Shown here: one piece after another, positions 24,267-33,800 of the stretch
Numbering within the stretch: the first letter of the stretch is position 1
How the letters are laid out: the number at the start of each line of letters is the position of its first letter
Source: an uncultured Candidatus Saccharibacteria bacterium
GTDB lineage: Bacteria; Patescibacteriota; Saccharimonadia; Saccharimonadales; Saccharimonadaceae
DNA: 46,320 nt
Reading direction: 5' to 3'
Assembly: GCA_946409745.1 (NCBI GenBank)
Contig: CAMJXP010000002.1
Span: 1 to 46,320, forward strand
Made by a program: the position numbers and the translations under genes
The notes under the pieces: generated by a model
Told to the model about the DNA's origin: nothing
What the model saw: only the letters and a program-made list of their open reading frames with translations
Database searches by the model: none

Positions 24267-25025
24267 ATGGAAAAGTTAACCCCCTCACACGAATCATTAG
24301 AAACCTCAAAATCTCGCGATCAAAAAATCGGCGAAACCGCCCTCGAAGAAACCTCCAAAAAAGAGCGTGTCGCCACCTGGGCCGAACGCTACTACCAAAC
24401 CGAAAAGAACTATATGCGCCATCGCAAAAACATCGTTTCTCTCGATTACGAAGATCTCGTTGACTGGGAAAATCGCGCCAAAATCTCCTTTGATGCCATG
24501 CAAAACGCCGAAAAATCGGCCGGTTTTCGCTCCCGTTACGAGCGCGATCGCACCGAAAACATCGGCTTTCTAAACCCAGACGAAAACATCGAAGCCGATT
24601 CCGGCAAATTCTACATCCGCCGCCAGCGCGCTCTTAATAAAGCCATCGAGGAGTCCGATTCTAAAACTAAGGAAGAAGATTTAAAAGCCGGTGACGAACT
24701 CTACCGTTTTGTCGGCGAGCACCTCTATTACGAGCATGATTACGAAACCAGAAGAAGCGACCTCCAGGCCTATGACAGCCGTCGCCACGCCGCTCATAAT
24801 GCTCTTATTAATCACCTTAACCATATGAATGATCTCGCCCGCCAATACGGCGTCACCCCTTTTACTTTCCGCAATTTCGAAGATAACGACTTCACCTATA
24901 TCAAATCCTCCGATGTTGGTGGCTTCACCGATGCCCGCTCTGAATATGATCGTTCTACCGTCGAAGCCTACTGTAGGAATGCCTTTAGCTCTGCCTACGA
25001 AAAAGCCGAAAAAGACCATCGCTAA
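24267..25025 (+). CDS. Highly charged cytosolic protein, unknown function
   Basis: 252 residues with no signal peptide or membrane span. About four in ten residues are charged, and Arg, Tyr, Asp and Glu are abundant. The segment YYQTEKNYMRHRKNIVSLDYEDL and the later ALINHLNHMNDLARQYGV look helical, so a coiled or helical bundle is likely. Codons are strongly C-ending, like those of dus and murD downstream. It is transcribed divergently from prfB and probably leaderless. I do not recognise the family. Confidence 0.8.
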   Translation: MEKLTPSHESLETSKSRDQKIGETALEETSKKERVATWAERYYQTEKNYMRHRKNIVSLDYEDLVDWENRAKISFDAMQNAEKSAGFRSRYERDRTENIGFLNPDENIEADSGKFYIRRQRALNKAIEESDSKTKEEDLKAGDELYRFVGEHLYYEHDYETRRSDLQAYDSRRHAAHNALINHLNHMNDLARQYGVTPFTFRNFEDNDFTYIKSSDVGGFTDARSEYDRSTVEAYCRNAFSSAYEKAEKDHR

Positions 25026-25037
25026 CAGATAAAACTA

Positions 25038-25066
25038 TTGACTTTTTTAAGCATATGTGCTATAAT
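25038..25066 (+). promoter_or_regulatory. Promoter of the 90-residue gene
   Basis: TTGACT (25038-25043), 17 nt and TATAAT (25061-25066) with an extended TGTGC before it. A leader of about 33 nt contains an SD (GAGAGGGG). Confidence 0.75.
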
Positions 25067-25105
25067 TAAGGTATCGTTCTATCTTTATTGAGAGGGGTGG
25101 TCAAA

Positions 25106-25378
25106 ATGAACGAGTATCTTAAGGTCTTCGATGTCGAGGGCTTTGTCAAGAATCTGAAAAATGATGTTTTCCACGATGAATTTATCAACAAACTTGGTCG
25201 GACTCTCGCATTTTCGAAGCTCCGCTGCGGCGGGGAGTATCGCTTAACCGGTGAAGAATGGGCTGTTATCGAGCGCGGTTTTCGCGCCCTCGGTGTACCC
25301 ATGGTACTTTCTACCAGTGAATCTATCGAACTCGCCCACGCGCTTACGGCTCGTGCCGTCACATCTGCCCACTTTTAG
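25106..25378 (+). CDS. Small cytosolic protein of unknown function, 90 residues
   Basis: It starts MNEYLKVFDVEGF at ATG 25106 with SD GAGAGGGGTGG. The protein looks mixed helical: an N-terminal amphipathic part, then RLTGEEWAVIERGFRALGV and ESIELAHALTARA. There are no membrane spans. A strong promoter and an intrinsic terminator make it a well-defined one-gene unit. I know no homologue; a small regulator or toxin/antitoxin-like role is possible but unsupported. Confidence 0.75.
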   Translation: MNEYLKVFDVEGFVKNLKNDVFHDEFINKLGRTLAFSKLRCGGEYRLTGEEWAVIERGFRALGVPMVLSTSESIELAHALTARAVTSAHF

Positions 25379-25386
25379 TGGGTCAT

Positions 25387-25411
25387 AGCCCGCCTACTTG
25401 CGGGCTTTTTT
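25387..25411 (+). terminator. Terminator of the 90-residue gene
   Basis: AGCCCGC and GCGGGCT form a 7-bp stem with a 6-nt loop followed by T6, 8 nt after the stop codon. Confidence 0.85.
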
Positions 25412-25416
25412 ATATC

Positions 25417-25455
25417 AAAAAAGCAGAGAGGCCCCTATAAAAGGGGCCATTCTCT
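25417..25455 (-). terminator. Terminator of the 84-residue minus-strand gene
   Basis: GGCCCC/GGGGCC plus AGAGA/TCTCT arms form a long stem with a 2-nt bulge (25425-25455), then T6 on the minus strand. It stands back to back with the plus-strand terminator at 25387-25411. Confidence 0.8.
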
Positions 25456-25708
25456 ACCGTGTGAGATGCCAGGACAAATCACTCGAGTTGAACTCGAGTC
25501 GCATTTGCTCCCGACCAACCAGAATGTCGAAAATGTGAAGCGTGGCTTGCCCCGCGAAGTGAATATGGGTGCGGAGCAGCTCTGTCACTTCAGTTTCTGT
25601 TTGTCCACGTCGCCTGAAAGTGAGAGGCTGGCATGGCGTCATTTCGTAGCTGAAAAGCGCCATCACTTCGACTTGTTCTGTTTTGTTGTTTTTGTTAAAG
25701 TTTTTCAT
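25454..25708 (-). CDS. Small unknown protein, 84 residues, with structured leader
   Basis: ATG 25708 has a strong SD (AAAGGAGTC). The protein starts MKNFNKNNKTEQVEVMALFS and contains RRRGQTETEVTELLRTHIHFAGQATLH; there is no signal peptide or membrane span. The terminator arm touches its last codons. The opposite strand also has an open frame here (25466-25723), but without an SD. The leader folds into several hairpins, one over the SD, and the promoter overlaps a palindrome shared with the divergent gene at 25914. The family is not recognised. Confidence 0.65.
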   Translation of the reverse strand: MKNFNKNNKTEQVEVMALFSYEMTPCQPLTFRRRGQTETEVTELLRTHIHFAGQATLHIFDILVGREQMRLEFNSSDLSWHLTR

Positions 25709-25827
25709 AAAAGACTCCTTTAATTAAATTATTAGAGTCATTTATGTGAGCCTCTGTTTTATTGGCTCGTAGTAATAAGGCAAAATGACAATACCTTACT
25801 ACCTTAAACTTTTCTCTTTACCAGTGA
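25709..25827 (-). promoter_or_regulatory. Structured 5' leader with SD-sequestering hairpin
   Basis: Reading the minus strand there are three helices. GTAGTAAGG pairs with a CCTT...ACTAC arm (3-nt bulge). GAGCC pairs with GGCTC around AATAAAACAGA. GACTC pairs with GAGTC, which holds the GGAG of the ribosome-binding site. This could be an RNA switch or an autoregulatory site; no known riboswitch family fits. Confidence 0.4.
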
Positions 25828-25831
25828 CCGA

Positions 25832-25874
25832 AGTATAGCAAGAGACACTTCTATTTTACCACATGTGGTATAAT
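25832..25874. promoter_or_regulatory. Divergent promoters over a 14-bp palindrome (operator candidate)
   Basis: TACCACATGTGGTA (25857-25870) is a perfect palindrome. It overlaps the extended -10 TGTGGTATAAT (25869-25874 hexamer) of the plus-strand gene at 25914. It also overlaps the -35 region of the minus-strand promoter, whose -10 TGCTATACT lies at 25840-25832. A dimeric repressor bound there would control both genes. Confidence 0.5.
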
Positions 25875-25913
25875 AGTAACCCTGGGAGAACATTAAAAAA
25901 GGAGGTGGTTGAT

Positions 25914-26759
25914 ATGGAGAGAGCAGTCTCTGCTATCGATGACCTGAAAAAGCTTGGTGATAGGTTAATAGTATTCGAAGATGATGCTACAAATCCGCCG
26001 TCGCTTACCATTGTGAAATTCCCCGAAAATCGCGGAACCATCATCCAAAGGGGCGTCCTTTATGATTGGTATGGCCGTGAAGTCGAACTTGGAGAAAGCA
26101 TCAAACGCATCGTTGAGCCATTTGGGCATTATACCGACGGCATCGACCTGACGCACTGTCACGATAATTTTGTCGTGGAATTAAAAGACGGCACTTTTGC
26201 AATTAGTGGCATTAAATATTATCGCTTGCCAAGATCGGAATGTTTAGGCTATTCTGGCCTAAAATATGCCATCACGGGCGGTGCCTTAAAAATGATGCCA
26301 CACATGTACCTAGATGAATCACTTCCGCGTTATGAAGAAATCAAATTAGACGCTCTGAAAGACACTTGTTTTGAAATCTTCAAACGTTGGAACGGTCCCC
26401 ATGAGTACGCTCTTGGCATCAATCCAATTTTCTGCAATTCGGTCGAAAAAGGCCTCACGCATCTTATTTGCGGCGAACTTGCCGGCGGTAATGGCAGATG
26501 TTGGTTTTCTATCGCAGAGAACCGCGAAATACTCTTAAAAACCACCAAGACTAAACTCGGTCGCATGGAAGAACCCCCACTTTATCTCAGCATGGACGAA
26601 ATCTTTGGCGAAATCACGGTCTCAGAAGACGGTAACAAACTTACTGCTAGAGTACCTAAAAAACATTTTGACAAAGAATCGATTCGTATCTCTACGGACG
26701 CTGAAGTTTTGGGGCACATGGAAGAGTCCCACTTTTGGTGGTACCTTGACCCAATCTAA
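25914..26759 (+). CDS. Unknown 281-residue cytosolic protein
   Basis: Start ATG 25914 (MERAVSAIDDLKKL) follows a near-perfect SD (AAGGAGGTGG); an upstream in-frame start lies on the promoter and is rejected. There is no signal peptide or membrane span. Several cysteines and histidines are scattered (DLTHCHDNF, GINPIFCNS, LICGELAGGNGRCWF). The C-terminus is aromatic (HFWWYLDPI). It is a single-gene unit with promoter and terminator, divergent from the 84-residue gene. I recognise no family. Confidence 0.8.
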   Translation: MERAVSAIDDLKKLGDRLIVFEDDATNPPSLTIVKFPENRGTIIQRGVLYDWYGREVELGESIKRIVEPFGHYTDGIDLTHCHDNFVVELKDGTFAISGIKYYRLPRSECLGYSGLKYAITGGALKMMPHMYLDESLPRYEEIKLDALKDTCFEIFKRWNGPHEYALGINPIFCNSVEKGLTHLICGELAGGNGRCWFSIAENREILLKTTKTKLGRMEEPPLYLSMDEIFGEITVSEDGNKLTARVPKKHFDKESIRISTDAEVLGHMEESHFWWYLDPI

Positions 26760-26767
26760 TCCCAGGT

Positions 26768-26794
26768 TCCCCGTTTTTACAACGGGGATTTTTT
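26768..26794 (+). terminator. Terminator of the 281-residue gene
   Basis: CCCCGTT and AACGGGG form a 7-bp stem with a 5-nt loop, followed by a T6 run. It ends only 5 nt before the dus -10 element. Confidence 0.85.
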
Positions 26795-26795
26795 A

Positions 26796-26811
26796 TGTTA
26801 TAATATTTCTT
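26796..26811 (+). promoter_or_regulatory. Leaderless extended -10 promoter of dus
   Basis: TGTTATAAT ends at 26804, 7 nt before ATG 26812; there is no SD. It decides the start, because a frame open from 26605 reaches back into the upstream gene. Confidence 0.6.
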
Positions 26812-27750
26812 ATGATTTGGAACGATTTAAAGAGACCGTTTTTAATTTTAGCTCCGATGGAAGGCGTCACCGACGTGGTTTTTCGCCAAGTTGTCGCGCG
26901 CGCCGGTCGTCCGGATCTCTTTTTCACGGAATTTACTAATGTTTCGAGCTACGCCTCCGAAAAAGGCCGCGCGAATGCTCTGGAACGTCTCGAAATCGCT
27001 CCAACCGATTCCCCGATTATCGCTCAAATCTGGGGCAAAAACCCAGAACATTTCGCAAAAACTTGCGAAGCCCTTGAAGGCCTTGGTTTTGTCGGCGTCG
27101 ATCTAAACTTCGGCTGCCCAGACAAACACGTCAACAAAGCCGGTGGTGGTGCTGCTATGATTAAAACTCCAGAGCTCGCCGTCGAATGTTTCCGCAATGC
27201 CGTGAGATCCACTAATCTCCCAGTTTCGATTAAAACTCGTCTCGGCTGGGCTAAACTCGACGAATACGAAGATTGGCTATCTACTCTCTTAAATGAGCAT
27301 CCGGCTGCACTTACTGTTCATCTCCGCACTAAAAAAGAAATGAGCAAAGTTCCGGCTCACTATGAATTAATTCCAGAGATTATTAAACTTCGCGACACGC
27401 TTAGCCCGGAAACTAAACTAATCATTAATGGTGATATTAAAGATAGGACCGCTGCACTTAAACTTCACGAAACTTATCCTGAGGTTGATGGTTTCATGAT
27501 TGGCCGCGGCGTCTTCGCTAATCCATATTGTTTTACCGATCACACGCCAACTCGCGAAGAGCTCATGGATTTACTCCGTTTTCACCTTGATTTACACGAA
27601 GCCGAATCGAAGAAGCATTATCTTTCTTACGAACCATTAAAGCATTTCTTCAAGATTTACATCAACAACTTCCCTGGCGCCTCGGACCTCCGCGCTAAAC
27701 TGATGGAAACCCATTCCGTACCTGAAGCGCGTGCTATAATAGAGTCATGA
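26812..27750 (+). CDS. dus: tRNA-dihydrouridine synthase
   Basis: 312 residues, FMN-dependent TIM barrel that reduces uridines in tRNA D-loops. Motifs: LAPMEGVTDVVFR at the flavin site, ELDLNFGCP-like VDLNFGCPDKHVNKAGGGAA with the catalytic cysteine, SIKTRLGW, LTVHLRTK and IINGDI, and GFMIGRGVFANPY. The C-terminal helical domain (LRFHLDLHEAE, PLKHFFKIYINNF) binds tRNA. Which Dus subfamily it belongs to is unclear. It ends in TGA overlapping the murD ATG. Confidence 0.93.
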   Translation: MIWNDLKRPFLILAPMEGVTDVVFRQVVARAGRPDLFFTEFTNVSSYASEKGRANALERLEIAPTDSPIIAQIWGKNPEHFAKTCEALEGLGFVGVDLNFGCPDKHVNKAGGGAAMIKTPELAVECFRNAVRSTNLPVSIKTRLGWAKLDEYEDWLSTLLNEHPAALTVHLRTKKEMSKVPAHYELIPEIIKLRDTLSPETKLIINGDIKDRTAALKLHETYPEVDGFMIGRGVFANPYCFTDHTPTREELMDLLRFHLDLHEAESKKHYLSYEPLKHFFKIYINNFPGASDLRAKLMETHSVPEARAIIES

Positions 27751-28973
27751 AAATCGCATTATTAGGTTACGGCAAAGAAGGCAAAGCTGCCGAAAAATAT
27801 TTTAAAGCTAAATTCGACGCGGAGTTCGAAATCTTTGAGAACTTCACGCGCGATGAAATCGAGAAAAAAGATTTCTCTAGTTTCGACTTAGTTTTGCGTA
27901 GCCCTTCCGTCCCACCACTCCATCTTAAAAATGAATCCAGTTTAACCCGTTATTTCTTTGAACACTGCCCTTGCCCAATCATCGGCGTCACCGCCACTAA
28001 AGGTAAAGGTACTACCTGCTCCTTTATTAAATCCTTGCTCGACGCCCATCATGAAGATGCCTATCTCGTCGGCAACATCGGCACCCCAGCTATTGAATCG
28101 CTTGATGCTTTGAAACCTAATTCCGTCGTTGTCTACGAAATGAGTAGTTTCCAGCTCTGGGATCTCGAAAAATCTCCACACGTCGCCGTCGTTGGCACCA
28201 TCGAACCGGATCACTTAAACGTCCATAATGGTTTTGATGATTACGTGAACGCCAAAGCCAACATCTGCCGTCATCAATCGGCCGATGATTATTTAGTTTA
28301 TTTCTCTCTTAGTAGCGACTCCAAAAAGATTGCCGATACGTCAAGCGCCAAGAAACTTACTTACCCATTTAATTTACCATCCGACATCCTCGATGCCATC
28401 GTTATCCCTGGCGAACACAACAAGATGAACGCTATGGCCGCTATCGCTGCCGTCGCCTGCTACAAAAATATCTCACCAGACGAATATTTAAGCACCTATA
28501 AAACCGAAATTATTAAAGGCTTAAAGAGCTTTAAAGGCCTCCCGCATCGCCTCGAATACGTCGGCGAATTAAATGGTGTTAAATATTACGACGATAATTT
28601 CTCCACCAACCCAGCTTCGACCAGGGTAGCCATTGACGCCTTCCCAGATAACAATGTTATCGCCATCATTGGTGGTCGCGACAAGACGGATAACGAAGAT
28701 CTCCCAGAAATCTACGAAGTTATTTCCGCAAAGAACGTGAAAAAAGTCATCCTAATGGGCGAATCCGGTCACGAAATCGCGAAGCGCTGGCAAGATGACC
28801 GTTTCATCGTCGTTGAGTCTTTGAAAGACGCCGTAAAGACAGCCAAACAAGAAGCCGAAAAACTGGCTAGCGCCATCGTTTTGATGTCCCCCTCCGCTGC
28901 CAGCTTTGATATGTTCGAAAACGTTTACGATCGCGGTGCTAAATACCAAGCTTTAATTAAACGCCTCTTTTAA
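27747..28973 (+). CDS. murD: UDP-N-acetylmuramoyl-L-alanine:D-glutamate ligase
   Basis: 408 residues. It adds D-glutamate to the peptidoglycan precursor in the cytoplasm. The ATP loop is GVTATKGKGTTCSF; the Mur-ligase centre shows VYEMSSFQLWD and TIEPDHLNVH, the ADP part GEHNKMNAMAAI, then LPHRLEYVGELNGV, DDNFSTNPAST and IGGRDK. The N-terminal UDP-binding domain is shorter than usual (about 70 residues). A TGCTATAAT element lies 6 nt before ATG 27747, inside the 3' end of dus, so murD may have its own leaderless mRNA. Its end overlaps the convergent gene by 21 nt. Confidence 0.94.
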   Translation: MKIALLGYGKEGKAAEKYFKAKFDAEFEIFENFTRDEIEKKDFSSFDLVLRSPSVPPLHLKNESSLTRYFFEHCPCPIIGVTATKGKGTTCSFIKSLLDAHHEDAYLVGNIGTPAIESLDALKPNSVVVYEMSSFQLWDLEKSPHVAVVGTIEPDHLNVHNGFDDYVNAKANICRHQSADDYLVYFSLSSDSKKIADTSSAKKLTYPFNLPSDILDAIVIPGEHNKMNAMAAIAAVACYKNISPDEYLSTYKTEIIKGLKSFKGLPHRLEYVGELNGVKYYDDNFSTNPASTRVAIDAFPDNNVIAIIGGRDKTDNEDLPEIYEVISAKNVKKVILMGESGHEIAKRWQDDRFIVVESLKDAVKTAKQEAEKLASAIVLMSPSAASFDMFENVYDRGAKYQALIKRLF

Positions 28974-29996
28974 TTCTTCTTCCGTCACTGGCTTAGTAGT
29001 GTCAGCCGTAGTTACCGGCGTTACTACTGTTCCCGTTCCTGGAGCCGCCGCATCATTCTTAAATGGGTTTTCTTTCTCCGGTTCGGACGGCGTTTCGCCT
29101 TCGCCGCCATTGTCTTTCTTACCTTTACCAAGTTTCTTAATTACTAAGAATAGTAAGCCAAGTATAATTAAGGCACCTTCCGAAATTGCCACAATCATCC
29201 AAATCAAAGAATTATCTTCTTTTTCTTCACATTTCTTACAGGTTTCACAAACTGGGCATTCGAGGCTTGCTCTCGTCACTTCCACGATATAGTCTTGTCT
29301 CGTACCATCTTCAGCCGTTACAATTACGACAAATTTATTAAGGCCAACTTTCAAAATCTGCTTTCCGACTGCACCAGTTACAGTTGCTTTACTATCGGTC
29401 GCCGTTACTTTGAGGTCGATTTCCGAAACATCATTGTCGACAGCAATCTTGTAGTTATCACCATCAAGTTTCGCTTCCTTTTCACCAATCATAATTGATT
29501 TTACGCTCGTATCACTACTCTTCGCTGCGGTATCCGGCACTGGTGTGTCTGGAGTTGGCGTTGGGGTAGGTGTAGGAGTTGGTGTTGGGGTAGGGGTAGG
29601 TGTAGGAGTTGGCGTTGGCGTTGGATCCTTTACAGTTAACCGCACCATACGTGTCTTTCCAGAAATTGTTACATCATCGTAAGTTGTCATATCGGTAGCA
29701 GTCACCGTAATCACCGTCGTGCCAGACACTAAACCCGTTACCGTCACGACCGCGCTACCTTTATCAAGAAATTCCTTTGTTGTCGAAATTGAAGCTACGC
29801 CAGGATTGCTAATTGAAATATCCACGCGTCCAGCTGCATTATCTGCCGTAATTGTAAATGTGCCAGTCTTACCCTTTTCAATCGTTAGTGTCTCCGGTGA
29901 CACTCTCATATCGCCAGTTGCATAAGTTAATCCAGATGGCAAAACCATCGATAGTGCTAGGGCAATTGCCAGCAGAATGCTTTTAATCTTTTTCAT
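28953..29996 (-). CDS. Membrane-anchored Ig-like/cadherin-like surface protein
   Basis: 347 residues. A signal peptide (ILLAIALALSMVLPSG) leads to a Big_2-type Ig domain (about residues 27-125: GTFTITADNAAGRVDISIS, then ISTTKEFLD). A Pro-Thr repeat linker of about 25 residues follows, then a cadherin-like beta-sandwich (about residues 165-245, VTAEDGTRQDYIVEVTRA). A CPVCETCKKC cluster, one membrane span (IWMIVAISEGALIILGLLFL) and a cytoplasmic tail ending EELKEAFN complete it. The Ig domain is closely similar to that of the upstream protein. It is the only member of the operon fixed to the cell and may be the anchor for the secreted partners. The start overlaps the previous stop (TAATG). Confidence 0.82.
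   Translation of the reverse strand: MKKIKSILLAIALALSMVLPSGLTYATGDMRVSPETLTIEKGKTGTFTITADNAAGRVDISISNPGVASISTTKEFLDKGSAVVTVTGLVSGTTVITVTATDMTTYDDVTISGKTRMVRLTVKDPTPTPTPTPTPTPTPTPTPTPTPTPDTPVPDTAAKSSDTSVKSIMIGEKEAKLDGDNYKIAVDNDVSEIDLKVTATDSKATVTGAVGKQILKVGLNKFVVIVTAEDGTRQDYIVEVTRASLECPVCETCKKCEEKEDNSLIWMIVAISEGALIILGLLFLVIKKLGKGKKDNGGEGETPSEPEKENPFKNDAAAPGTGTVVTPVTTADTTKPVTEEELKEAFN
29551..29625 (-). repeat. Pro-Thr repeat coding tract
   Basis: A run of alternating Pro and Thr codons (GTTGGN units on the plus strand) encodes a stiff spacer between the Ig-like and cadherin-like domains. It is prone to length change. Confidence 0.85.
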
Positions 29997-30820
29997 TACG
30001 ATCTCCATTCTCCAGTCCCATCCATAATGTATAGTCTGACTTTCACATAGTCACCCGAAGTTACTTGATCATCTTTCGTAATATCCGCCGCAAACCAAAT
30101 TGCTGAACCTTCGTCAATCGTTTCGGTTTCCATGATGTGCTTCTTAATCTTAATATAATCAGCCGAATTAATCGAACCATCGCGGTTTACATCGCCAAGG
30201 AATGCCAAAGTATAATCAAAGTTTACGCCAGAAATCGTGATTCTCAATTTATCGCCGGTTATAACAGTATCATTATCGGCCTCAGACCCATCACCTCTTA
30301 AATGTGAAATCGTAGCTGAATCACCAGCTTCAACTCTGTCTTCAACATCACCAAAATCGCCGCTGTTTAGGAGGAGGATATTATCAGCAACGAATTCAAG
30401 TTGTGCATCTTCTGCAATCGACGGGCCAACGACTACGTCCACTGTATAAGTCGTAGATGAGGAGAGTTGTTCTTCGTCGAATGTTACTACGTCGGTCAGC
30501 GTCACCGTAATGGTGGCCGTACCAACGCCTGCGCCGGTTACTGTGATTGTCTTGACGCCTTCGTTTTCGATACCAGAGTCGAGAAACACGCTAGTATCTG
30601 AAATCGTCGCGACATCCGTATCACTAGAAGCGATGTCGACACGTCCAGCTGCATTCGTCGCGGCAATACTAAATGTCCCGGTTCCACCATACGCCACGTT
30701 GAGATTGTCGGTCGAAACTGCCACGCTCCCAACTGCTAGTGCCGTATGCGAAAAGAGCGCAAGCATAAGTGCTACTACTGCTAGTGTCGCTCCGATTAAT
30801 TTTTGTTTTAGTCTTTTCAT
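29996..30820 (-). CDS. Secreted Ig-like protein with type I dockerin
   Basis: 274 residues. A signal peptide is followed by an Ig-like domain (about residues 30-130) whose TNAAGRVDIASSDTDVATIS closely matches the downstream membrane protein. A module with VEAGDSATISHLRGDG and the phrase VITGDKLRITISG leads to a C-terminal dockerin with two calcium loops: GDVNRDGSINSADYIKI and ADITKDDQVTSGDYVKV. Dockerins normally bind cohesins; no cohesin is recognisable here. ATG overlaps the protease TGA (ATGA) with SD GGAGGAG. Confidence 0.88.
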   Translation of the reverse strand: MKRLKQKLIGATLAVVALMLALFSHTALAVGSVAVSTDNLNVAYGGTGTFSIAATNAAGRVDIASSDTDVATISDTSVFLDSGIENEGVKTITVTGAGVGTATITVTLTDVVTFDEEQLSSSTTYTVDVVVGPSIAEDAQLEFVADNILLLNSGDFGDVEDRVEAGDSATISHLRGDGSEADNDTVITGDKLRITISGVNFDYTLAFLGDVNRDGSINSADYIKIKKHIMETETIDEGSAIWFAADITKDDQVTSGDYVKVRLYIMDGTGEWRS

Positions 30821-33800
30821 GAATCTCCTCCATTCATAATATAGTTTCTTACTTTTATATAATCCATAGACGAAACCAGCGTGTCGTCATTTAGATCCGC
30901 AGCCAAGAAGTACGGCGTTGAAACAGCGATCGTTTCAATCGTCATGATGTGCTTCTTTATATCAACATAGTCTCCCGACGAAACGTCGCCATCGCCGTTT
31001 ACGTCGCCGGAAACCACCATCAAATAATCATAATACCAACTATCATCGACCGACATCCTCACCGTATCGCCGGTCCTAATCTCATCATATACTGCCTCGT
31101 TGCTATTCTTGTCGAAATGCATATAAGTTACTTCGGCATCATTAGACATCTCGAGATGGCTCGTCACATCCGTGATACCGCCCTCATGCATCTTTAGGAC
31201 TCCCGAACCGCTTTCCGCGACCACGCCATCCGAAGTATCTACCACTGGACCGACAACGGTTACAGTCATATCGCGTTCATTGCCATCGTATTGTAGCAGC
31301 AAATGAATCGTCGCTACACCTGGCTTCACGCCTACGATTTTAATGTCTTCTGGATAGTAATTATTATCCGCATTCTTTTCATCAATTACTTCCACTGCAC
31401 CGCCACCAGAATCTGTCACGGTATAGGTAACTCTCGCTGCATCCATAATCGGCTCAATATAGTTCATAAGAGACATCGTCTCGCCCTGCTTCAGTTCAAT
31501 ATCCGTATCAATCGTCGAAAATTCAAATAATGAAGCATTAGCAACCTTTGCGAGCAGTGGTGTTCTAGCTACGCCGTCCACCGTTCTCGTCGTCCAACCA
31601 ATTCCGGTCTTATAATTATTAATCTCATTTTCATAAAACTTACCGCGCTTAATCAGTGCCGATGCGATGTAATTCGTGAGATTAATGTCTGTATTATCTT
31701 CTTTACCGACGATTTGGTTGTGATAATCGGTATAGGTATCATCAGCTTTAGCCTTCGCAGTGATCGTACCGGCATTTTGCATAAACTTCAAAGTCAGGCC
31801 ACCATAAGGTCCCACGCTACCAAATATACCGCTAGATTCTTGCCCAGACACATCTGCCGAGGAGAAAACATATTGGAACGAAAGACTATTCGCACCATTC
31901 GCAAATGTCGTCTTACCAATTAGAGCGCCGGCATTTCCTCCGGTTGACTCAACCGAACCACCTATAATATATATGTCCTTAAATTGCGGCGTAGTATTCA
32001 TTGGGTTATAGAAACAACCAATCAACCCCGCATTTTGCGAGCCTTTAATATCCATATTGTCGATGAATATTGAAATTAATGGATAGTACGAGCCACCACC
32101 ACCCTGCATATAACCAAACATGCCTGCACATTCATCATCGCTAGTCACTTTCAAATTCGAAATCTTATGGCCACCACCAGATAGTTTACCCGTAAATGGC
32201 GTCATCGCTGTACCGATTGGCGTAAATGGCTTCGTTAGCTCGATATCATTACTGAGTTCAAACAAAGCGTACGGATATGCTCTCATCGCCGAGAATTCAC
32301 TTTCCTTAGAAATCAGATACGGATCACCATCCACGCCCGTACCACCAGCTACCGAAATACCCGAAATCGTAATATTCACATCGTCACAACTATTTTGATA
32401 GCAAATCTTGAGTATAAAATCGCCAGACCCAATATTGGTGTTAATCGCAACGTAGGCATTAATTTTGTTGGCACCCACACCATTATTCGTTACAGTTAGA
32501 TTGCCAGATGTAATATCCGTACTACCATTCCACAAAGAATAAGTTGGCGTCGCGCCAGAAGGAATGTTCTTGGTGTAAGTCATTACTTTAAGATCGTGTG
32601 TCGAGTTTTGCGGAATAATACCCACATTAATATCAATGTCATCCGTGCTAGTATGTGGCGTATCGGTGACATTTGAAGTAAAGACACTAATCGCATTCTT
32701 AATCATTACTTTAGAGCCAGTCACACTTACCGTAAATGCCTCGCTATCTAGGATAATATTCTGGTCCGAAACATCAATCGTAAAGACGCCCGGCCAAATC
32801 ACCGTACCATCAAACACGATGCGATTATTCACTCCATCCGACACCGTAATTGTATAGTTGGTGTTGTATGAATAAGAAAGAATCTTAATCAACTCAAGTT
32901 TTTCTGCACCAGCAACTTTACGGGTTACCGTAATTGAATCCGAATAGCCAGAACCGGTACCATGATACCAGTGATTGCGGTGATAATTATTATCCCAAGT
33001 TCTTTCACTCATTAGTGACATGTCGGTCGAGAAATTAATCTGCATTGTCGACCTAGTTGAATCATAGGCAATGTAAATATAGTCGCGACCATCACTTCTC
33101 ACACCCCAAGAGTTTCTCACGAGCCACGCGCCCACACCAGATACTCTTTCGCCACTATCACAGTTTCCATAAACGTTTGGCGCTAAGTGCATTGAACCAA
33201 AGCGGCAAAAGACCCAGGAATAATTATCGTCCCAACCGATAATCTGCATCGAGTGGGCACCGAACGCGCCATCTTGTTGACAGGATACTTCGTCAAAGAT
33301 AATTGGACGACCGTTCCAATCAGAACCACAAGAACCAGTTGGTGAACCCGTCGAAACTTCCGCGCCACCATAACGCATAATGCCATCTTTTGCATATTTA
33401 ACATAGTCACTTTGTGTCAAAGCCGACTTTGGTAACATAATGGCCCGATTCAATTCGTAAATTGGTATGTTGTAATTCAGGATGTATGCCATTTCACGTG
33501 GGTTTACATCATTAGTTGTATACGGAAAGAATGATTCTGGAGCCAGTGCCAAACCATTTGCCGCAATCCATGATGCCATGTAAAAATTACCGCCCTTTGT
33601 CAGCAGGCGTGAGCCATCTTCGTTTACATAATTATTAAAGCCGTTTGTACTCGTTGCATAATCCATTTGGCGGATTGAGAATTGTTGGGTTGTCAGCGCA
33701 TTGTATGATTGATTATTTTTTCTCATCAAGAAGCTTTCGGCCTGCTCGTTAAATGCAAAATCCCAACAAAGTCCATACGAACCCTGATTCTTGAGCGGCG

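Noticed and set aside
25466-25723. Plus-strand frame opposite the 84-residue minus gene
   Set aside because: It has no SD or promoter of its own and would start just after a minus-strand terminator. The minus frame has SD, promoter and terminator.
29551-29625. CRISPR-like or tandem DNA repeat
   Set aside because: It encodes a Pro-Thr linker in frame; there are no spacers or uniform repeats.
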